A DNA stretch of 25,699 nt. Source: CBDCWA01 sp046048295 (GTDB lineage: Bacteria; Pseudomonadota; Alphaproteobacteria; Rhizobiales; Hyphomicrobiaceae). The notes under the pieces are model-generated. The model had not been told where the DNA came from and made no database searches. It saw nothing but the letters and a program-made list of their open reading frames with translations. Both the position numbers and the translations under genes were made by a program. This document shows positions 21,487-25,699 of this stretch, one piece after another (position 1 is the first letter of the stretch; each line of letters starts with the position of its first letter). Where the stretch lies: the NCBI GenBank assembly GCA_046048295.1, contig JBJOGJ010000026.1, positions 1-25,699 on the forward strand, given 5' to 3'.

Positions 21487-22275
21487 TCATTCCTCGCCGG
21501 CAGGCTGGCGCGCTCCCGACAGCAACGGCCGGTTGATGTAGTGGTCGAGTTCGCCGAGCCGCCAGAGCCTGAGCGGCTCGATGAGGTCGACGATGCGGCC
21601 ACCGTCGTCGCGGCGATAGCGCGGATGGTGGCGCCAGAGCCGCCATGCCGTGAGATAGCGAAGGCGGGTCAGTCGGGTGCAGCCCAGTAGATGCCGGACG
21701 ACCGGCAGGCTGCGGGCGGCAATCGAGAGTCTCCGGTGCCAGGGGCCGAACATGCGCCAGTACCAGGCGCCGAAAGCGGTGTCCGCCACCTGAACCCAGG
21801 CCCGGCGGACGACCGGCACCAGGAAGCCGATCGGAAACACGATGAGGATCCAGTGCAGGTAGAGTTGCACCGCGATCATCACGGCGACCAGCAGCACTTT
21901 TCCTGCGAGTGGAAGACGGCGCCAGCCAGCACCGATGCGTTGGCCGATAAGGCGCAGCTTGTCGCGCCAGTCCTGGGCGCGTGCGAGCTTTTGGTCGCTC
22001 AGCACGACGCTGCCGGCATAGCCGAGGCCGATGCCGCCGACCATCGTAAGAACCCGCGAGACCCGGCGCAGGCCGACGCCGCGCGCCAGGATGGCGGCAA
22101 AGCTGGTGACCAGCCGCGCCAGGAGATTGAAGGTGAAGACGAAGGCGTTCCAGACCAGCAGCCCGGCAGCGCCGACGGCATCCTTGCCGCTCAGCAGGTA
22201 GATGCCGGCGAACGCTGCCACGGCCAGCATCGTGAACACGAGATACCAGCCGAAATCCGTTCGCTTACGGGACAT
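21487..22275 (-). CDS. Membrane protein of unknown function
   Basis: 262 residues with four likely transmembrane segments: about 10-29, 38-60, 72-92 and 125-155, the last long and followed by a basic stretch. The C-terminal 90 residues are soluble, with repeated Arg/Leu-rich pieces such as LTRLRYLTAWRLWRHHPRYRRD. No family name is recognised. The ribosome site GGGAGC precedes the ATG at 22273-22275. It lies upstream of the tRNA-Pro gene on the same strand, so some tRNA transcripts might come from read-through, and downstream of a small membrane-protein gene 81 bases away. Confidence 0.68.
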   Translation of the reverse strand: MSRKRTDFGWYLVFTMLAVAAFAGIYLLSGKDAVGAAGLLVWNAFVFTFNLLARLVTSFAAILARGVGLRRVSRVLTMVGGIGLGYAGSVVLSDQKLARAQDWRDKLRLIGQRIGAGWRRLPLAGKVLLVAVMIAVQLYLHWILIVFPIGFLVPVVRRAWVQVADTAFGAWYWRMFGPWHRRLSIAARSLPVVRHLLGCTRLTRLRYLTAWRLWRHHPRYRRDDGGRIVDLIEPLRLWRLGELDHYINRPLLSGARQPAGEE

Positions 22276-22356
22276 AAGCCGCTCCCGTTGGCGGCGGCAG
22301 GAATCCTGCGGCGCCTTTTCAGTTCCGGTCCTCAGTGCAACGGAACGGCAAATGCG

Positions 22357-22623
22357 TCAACCTTGGCCCTGGGAAGCGCCACGGTGACGGGCCATCGGCT
22401 CCTGCCTCACGCGTTCTTGATCCCGCAACGTGATGCTGGAACGTGCCGAGTGCTGTGCCCCCTCGAGCCAGAATGCGACACCGAATGTCGCAGCTACGAT
22501 GCCCGCCGTCGTGTAGGCGATCATCTGGACGTCGGAGCTGTGCCCCGGCTCCAACATGATGAGTAAGCCGCAGAGACAAAACAGGAAAAGCGACAGACCT
22601 GCTGCCGCGAACGCGATACGCAT
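22357..22623 (-). CDS. Small membrane protein of unknown function
   Basis: 88 residues with two hydrophobic segments (about 4-24 and 33-53), the first starting at the N-terminus and possibly a signal anchor. The C-terminal third is charged (RSSITLRDQERVRQE). No known family is recognised, and only a weak GGGG-type ribosome site is seen before the ATG. It is divergent from gshA across 244 bases. Codon use fits the neighbourhood, but with so little evidence it may be non-functional or mis-started. Confidence 0.5.
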   Translation of the reverse strand: MRIAFAAAGLSLFLFCLCGLLIMLEPGHSSDVQMIAYTTAGIVAATFGVAFWLEGAQHSARSSITLRDQERVRQEPMARHRGASQGQG

Positions 22624-22748
22624 CGTGATACCCCACTTGTACCCGCCGCTTGGTTAACCCACGAACATAACGCTGCGGTGACAATCCATCGGCCAGAAAT
22701 CGCGGGCTTCTCGCCTGTGCCGGGCGGCGTCTTCGAGCGCCTGCCATG

Positions 22749-22764
22749 CCCCTGGCACCAGGGG
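22749..22764. promoter_or_regulatory. Perfect 7-bp dyad upstream of gshA (operator-like)
   Basis: CCCCTGG-CA-CCAGGGG, a perfect inverted repeat with a 2-base centre. It ends two bases before the -35 element of the gshA promoter candidate, a common place for an activator or repressor. No regulator gene is adjacent. The motif matches no regulator site I can name. Confidence 0.45.
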
Positions 22765-22766
22765 TC

Positions 22767-22795
22767 TTGCCGCAACTCCGAGCAAAGCTCATAAG
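22767..22795 (+). promoter_or_regulatory. Promoter candidate for gshA
   Basis: TTGCCG (22767-22772), 17 bases, then CATAAG (22790-22795), four of six matches each to the sigma-70 boxes. It would start transcription near 22802, about 65 bases before the ATG at 22868, and directly follows the perfect dyad at 22749-22764. Confidence 0.42.
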
Positions 22796-22867
22796 ACTCT
22801 TCCAGACCCGCAAATGACAGTGACTGAGCCGCGGACGATGCGGCAACGATTGAAAGGCCCGCCATCC

Positions 22868-24250
22868 ATGTCGACCCGCCAGCAAGGTGAGCCTGCCAGG
22901 ACGATTTCCTCCTACCGCGACCTTGTCGAATGGATTGCCGAAGGCTCGAAGCCGAAGGAGAATTGGCGCATCGGCACGGAGCACGAGAAGTTCGTCTTCA
23001 CCGTGGACGGCCACAAGCCCGTCCCCTATGAGGGCGAGCGCGGCATCCGCCGGCTGCTCGATGAACTCGTCGCCCGTTTCCGCTGGGAACCGATCCACGA
23101 AGGCGATCATGTCATCGCCTTGAAGCGGCCCGTCGGCGAAGGTCTCGAGACGATCTCGCTGGAGCCGGGCGGGCAGTTCGAGCTCTCTGGCGCGCCGCTC
23201 TGCACCCTGCACCAGACCTGCGCCGAGACGGGCGATCATCTGAAGCAGGTGCAGGCGGTCGGCAAGGATCTCGGCATCGCTTTCCTCGGCCTCGGCTTTG
23301 CGCCGACCTGGTCGCTCGAGGAAATGCCGCAGATGCCGAAGCAGCGTTATGGCATCATGACGGCCTATATGCCGAAGGTCGGCTCCCGCGGTCTCGACAT
23401 GATGTATCGTACCGCGACCATCCAGGTGAATCTGGACTTCGCCGACGAGCGCGACATGGTGCAGAAGTTGCGCGTCAGTTTGGCGCTGCAACCCATCGCA
23501 ACTGCGCTGTTTGCTGCCTCACCCTTCACGGACGGCAGGTTGAACGGCTTCAAGTCCATGCGTAGCGAGATCTGGCGCCACACCGACAACAACCGGACCG
23601 GCATGCTGCCGTTCGCCTTCGAGGACGGCATGGGTTTCGAACGCTATGTCGATTATGCGCTCGATGTGCCGATGTATTTCGTCTACCGGGATGGCCGCTA
23701 CATCGACGCTTCGGGGGCATCGTTCCGCGATTTCCTGGCCAGCCGGCTGCCGGCGCTGCCTGGCGAGCAGCCGACCATCGACGACTGGTCGGACCATCTG
23801 ACGACGCTGTTCCCCGAGGTGCGCATGAAGCGGTTTCTCGAGATGCGCGGCGCCGACGGTGGGCCATGGCGTCGCATCTGCGCACTACCGGCGTTCTGGG
23901 TCGGCCTCCTCTATCACCAGCCGGCACTCGATGCAGCGTGGGATCTCGTTAAAGACTGGACCGCGGAAGAGCGCCAGGCCCTGCGCGATGCCGTTCCCGG
24001 CTCGGCGCTGGCCGCAACGCATCGCGGCAGGACCGTCCAGGCCATCGCGGCGGAGGTGCTGGAAATCTCCCGCATGGGCCTCGCCGGCCGCGCCGCGCTC
24101 GATAGCGACGGCGAGGACGAGACGCACTTCATCGAGGCGCTCGAAGAGTTCGCGAGCACCGGGCGAACGGCGGCCGATGAGCTCATTTCCCGGTACGAGG
24201 GGGCATGGAACCGCTCGGTCGCGCCTGTGTTCGAGAGCTACGCCTTCTAA
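22868..24250 (+). CDS. gshA: Glutamate--cysteine ligase (plant/alphaproteobacterial type)
   Basis: 460 residues. It joins glutamate and cysteine to gamma-glutamylcysteine using ATP, the first and rate-limiting step of glutathione synthesis. Motifs for ATP, metal and substrate are visible: RIGTEHEKFVF (34-44), SLEPGGQFELSG (97-108), YRTATIQVNLDF (180-191), plus ALFAASPFTDGR and the RSEIWRHTDNNRTGM stretch. This is the class shared by plants and alphaproteobacteria, unlike the E. coli type. The ATG at 22868 starts the conserved region after a short leader; the longer in-frame start at 22814 would place a polar, unconserved leader over the promoter. gshB is not in the window. The region between it and the upstream small membrane gene holds a dyad and a promoter, and a weak hairpin lies after the stop. 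Confidence 0.95.
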   Translation: MSTRQQGEPARTISSYRDLVEWIAEGSKPKENWRIGTEHEKFVFTVDGHKPVPYEGERGIRRLLDELVARFRWEPIHEGDHVIALKRPVGEGLETISLEPGGQFELSGAPLCTLHQTCAETGDHLKQVQAVGKDLGIAFLGLGFAPTWSLEEMPQMPKQRYGIMTAYMPKVGSRGLDMMYRTATIQVNLDFADERDMVQKLRVSLALQPIATALFAASPFTDGRLNGFKSMRSEIWRHTDNNRTGMLPFAFEDGMGFERYVDYALDVPMYFVYRDGRYIDASGASFRDFLASRLPALPGEQPTIDDWSDHLTTLFPEVRMKRFLEMRGADGGPWRRICALPAFWVGLLYHQPALDAAWDLVKDWTAEERQALRDAVPGSALAATHRGRTVQAIAAEVLEISRMGLAGRAALDSDGEDETHFIEALEEFASTGRTAADELISRYEGAWNRSVAPVFESYAF

Positions 24251-24261
24251 GTGCACAGGAA

Positions 24262-24290
24262 GGGTGGCGTTACACACCCCGCTCTGTTTT
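24262..24290 (+). terminator. Weak terminator candidate after gshA
   Basis: GGGTG (24262-24266) and CACCC (24275-24279) form a 5-bp stem, 11 bases after the gshA stop, followed by CGCTCTGTTTT. A second short stem, GCTCTG with CAGAGC, overlaps the T run. Stem and T run are both short, so an intrinsic terminator is only possible. Confidence 0.3.
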
Positions 24291-24411
24291 GCACCAGAGC
24301 CGCGACGGTTCAGCCCACATTCATCCGTTGGGGCATAGACAGGGCGGGCTCGAGGGGGCCATGGTGTGGCTGCCGCGACGGGTCAGCACGCACGACTACG
24401 GCAGGTCTTTG

Positions 24412-24675
24412 ATGGTCTCTCGACTGATACGTTCATTGGTTCTTATGGCGATTGTATTCGCAGGCGGCTCTGCCTTGGCACAGGAGATGGGTGGAGAAGC
24501 CGGAGTCGTGCCCGTGAATCAGTCGAGCTGCGCGCAGTCCTGCCAGAAAAAGTTCGCCAAGTGCCAGATCGCATCAAAGGGCACCAAGGAAGCCTACTGC
24601 CGTCAGAAGCTCCGCAGTTGCGCCAACCGGTGTACGGCGCGCAGTCAAAAGAGGCGTCTTCGAAGTACGCGATGA
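24412..24675 (+). CDS. Small secreted protein with symmetric CX3C/CX6C cysteine pattern
   Basis: 87 residues. A signal peptide (about 1-23, ending SALAQ) is followed by a linker and then a mature domain with six cysteines in the order C-x3-C-x6-C ... C-x6-C-x3-C (about residues 42-80), plus many Lys and Arg. The mirror-image spacing suggests a disulfide-linked helical hairpin, like small CHCH-type folds, but I recognise no family. The ATG at 24412 gives a sound signal peptide; upstream in-frame sequence is not signal-like. A GGCAGGT site lies upstream. It is convergent with the lutC gene 23 bases away. Confidence 0.6.
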   Translation: MVSRLIRSLVLMAIVFAGGSALAQEMGGEAGVVPVNQSSCAQSCQKKFAKCQIASKGTKEAYCRQKLRSCANRCTARSQKRRLRSTR

Positions 24676-24698
24676 ACACGGGCCGAGGGGATGAGCAT

Positions 24699-25349
24699 TC
24701 AGAATGCGACCACGGCGAAATACCGGGGGCCGTGTGCACCTAGCACAGGTCGTCCGCCTATATCCGCGGTCCTCGACGGGCCGGCGATGAGGTTCACCGT
24801 GCGGGGAGGCCCATGCGGGTCGCCCGTCCGTAGCCTTTCCCACGCATCCTCGTAGCACGCGACCAGGTCGCTGCGGTTCATGACGACAATGTGCGCTTCA
24901 GGCACGAACGCCAGGGTGACGGGATTGTCCGGACCCGACGCCAGCATGACCGCTCCCACCTCTCCAATTCCAGCGATTGCCTTCGACACGGCCGCGGTGT
25001 CGCCGAATATGGCGGGGCCGGTTTCAGCCTCCAGCCCTGCGGCTTGCCAATCGAGGCAGGTCAGCGCCGGGTCCGTTCCCATGCGCACGATACGGGGCAG
25101 CTGCCACCCGTCGAGCAGGCCGGCCACCGCCGCCGGGACACGATCGGGCCCATCGGCGATCTCTACGCCCGCCCCCTGATCTCTGAGCAGCCCTGTCCAT
25201 ATTGCGAGGAGTTCCTCTGCCGGCTTGCCAGCCACCCGGCGGGGCGGTGCAGGTGGTGTTGGCTTCGCCGGCGCCGTGGCGGTGCTGCCATGTGTCTGCC
25301 CTGTACTCCTGCGAATGGCCGAGAAGATCTTGTCGCGCTCACTTGTCAT
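24699..25349 (-). CDS. lutC: Lactate utilization protein C (LUD domain)
   Basis: 216 residues. A short N-terminal segment MTSERDKIFSAIRR and a Pro/Ala/Thr-rich linker (about 20-45) precede the LUD domain, with VGAVMLASGPDN and LAFVPEAHIVVMNRSDLV near the middle and GPSRTADIGG before HGPRYFAVVAF at the end, all LutC signatures. LutA, LutB and LutC form the iron-sulfur L-lactate dehydrogenase system that feeds lactate oxidation. The start overlaps the upstream lutB end by 11 bases, so they are coupled. A GGAG site lies before the ATG at 25347-25349. Longer in-frame starts reach into lutB sequence with no LutC-like features. Confidence 0.92.
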   Translation of the reverse strand: MTSERDKIFSAIRRSTGQTHGSTATAPAKPTPPAPPRRVAGKPAEELLAIWTGLLRDQGAGVEIADGPDRVPAAVAGLLDGWQLPRIVRMGTDPALTCLDWQAAGLEAETGPAIFGDTAAVSKAIAGIGEVGAVMLASGPDNPVTLAFVPEAHIVVMNRSDLVACYEDAWERLRTGDPHGPPRTVNLIAGPSRTADIGGRPVLGAHGPRYFAVVAF

Positions 25350-25699
25350 GCTGCACTCCGGCCTGGCGTTCCGCCCAGAGCTGCTGGAACGTGCGGCCCT
25401 GCGGTGACGGAAGATCCCGGTGACGCGTCCAGCCCGATGCGAACGGCAGCCAGCGAAAGCGCCCGCGTCGGCGTCCGAGGCTGCCGAGAATAGCAACCAT
25501 GAACCGCGCCGCCAGATGATAGGCCCGTGGCCGACGGGCGAACCAGGCCCAGGCGGCAAGCGCGATCCGGAAGGCGGTGCCGTCTCCCTTTTTCGCATGT
25601 AGTGCCTCGCGGTGGCGCCGCATCAGGTCCGGCAGGGGGATCGCCACTGGGCATACGTCGGCACAACGGCCGCAGAAGCTCGACGCGCTGGGGAGGTGA
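25339..25699 (-). CDS. lutB: Lactate utilization iron-sulfur protein LutB, C-terminal end (cut by window edge)
   Basis: About 119 residues of the C-terminus of a gene entering from the right edge. The visible start reads SSFCGRCADVCPVAIPLPDLM, which is a C-x2-C-x3-CP iron-sulfur cluster signature of the LutB/YkgF family, followed by a helical tail rich in Arg and aromatic residues. It would carry two [4Fe-4S] clusters with the rest of the protein outside. The stop overlaps lutC by 11 bases. The larger LUD domain and lutA lie beyond the window. Confidence 0.9.
   Translation of the reverse strand, partial: HLPSASSFCGRCADVCPVAIPLPDLMRRHREALHAKKGDGTAFRIALAAWAWFARRPRAYHLAARFMVAILGSLGRRRGRFRWLPFASGWTRHRDLPSPQGRTFQQLWAERQAGVQHDK

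Overview
The window is GC-rich bacterial chromosome, densely coded on both strands. Gene content points to an alphaproteobacterium, most likely Hyphomicrobiales (Rhizobiales): a plant-type glutamate-cysteine ligase, a panB/YfgM-like/BamB-like cluster, NnrU and MOSC genes before der, a recR/def/fmt/truA strand, and the palindromic intergenic repeats seen in such genomes. No phage, plasmid, IS or CRISPR sequence was found. The placement is an inference from gene types.

Layout. 1-1557: 5' end of a nitrile hydratase beta-family gene (minus), divergent from a two-gene split chromate-transporter-family pair (plus). 1560-4691: panB, a YfgM-like membrane TPR protein and a BamB-like lipoprotein (plus). 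4684-10586: a minus-strand housekeeping block of a membrane protein with a Sel1-like end, recR, a MATE exporter, def, fmt, a secreted Gly/His-rich protein and truA, with truA overlapping the bamB end tail to tail. 10846-13858: NnrU, MOSC, der and holC (plus). E. coli has yfgM-bamB-der in a row; here der lies about 7.3 kb from bamB, with the minus-strand block between.

13866-21224 is an accessory metabolic region: a TauD-type dioxygenase, a luciferase-like monooxygenase, a tiny secreted peptide, a cupin closely resembling manganese hydroxynitrile lyases, a small winged-helix-like protein, a DnaA-box-like pair, an orphan molybdenum-hydroxylase large subunit and, divergent from it, an alpha/beta hydrolase of the 2,6-dihydroxypseudooxynicotine hydrolase type. 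Two nested palindromic repeats lie in the 582-base gap between the last two. With the nitrile hydratase gene at the left edge, these suggest oxidative or hydrolytic attack on nitrogen-containing small molecules, but no substrate can be read from the sequence.

21248-25699: a tRNA-Pro(CGG) gene with a good promoter, two membrane proteins of unknown role, gshA behind a perfect dyad and a promoter, a secreted protein with a symmetric CX3C-type cysteine pattern, and the end of a lut operon (lutC and partial lutB) for lactate oxidation. The best leads for something new are the molybdenum-hydroxylase/hydrolase pair, the cupin, the small secreted proteins and the DnaA-box-like pair. No clear new multi-gene system such as a defence island is visible.
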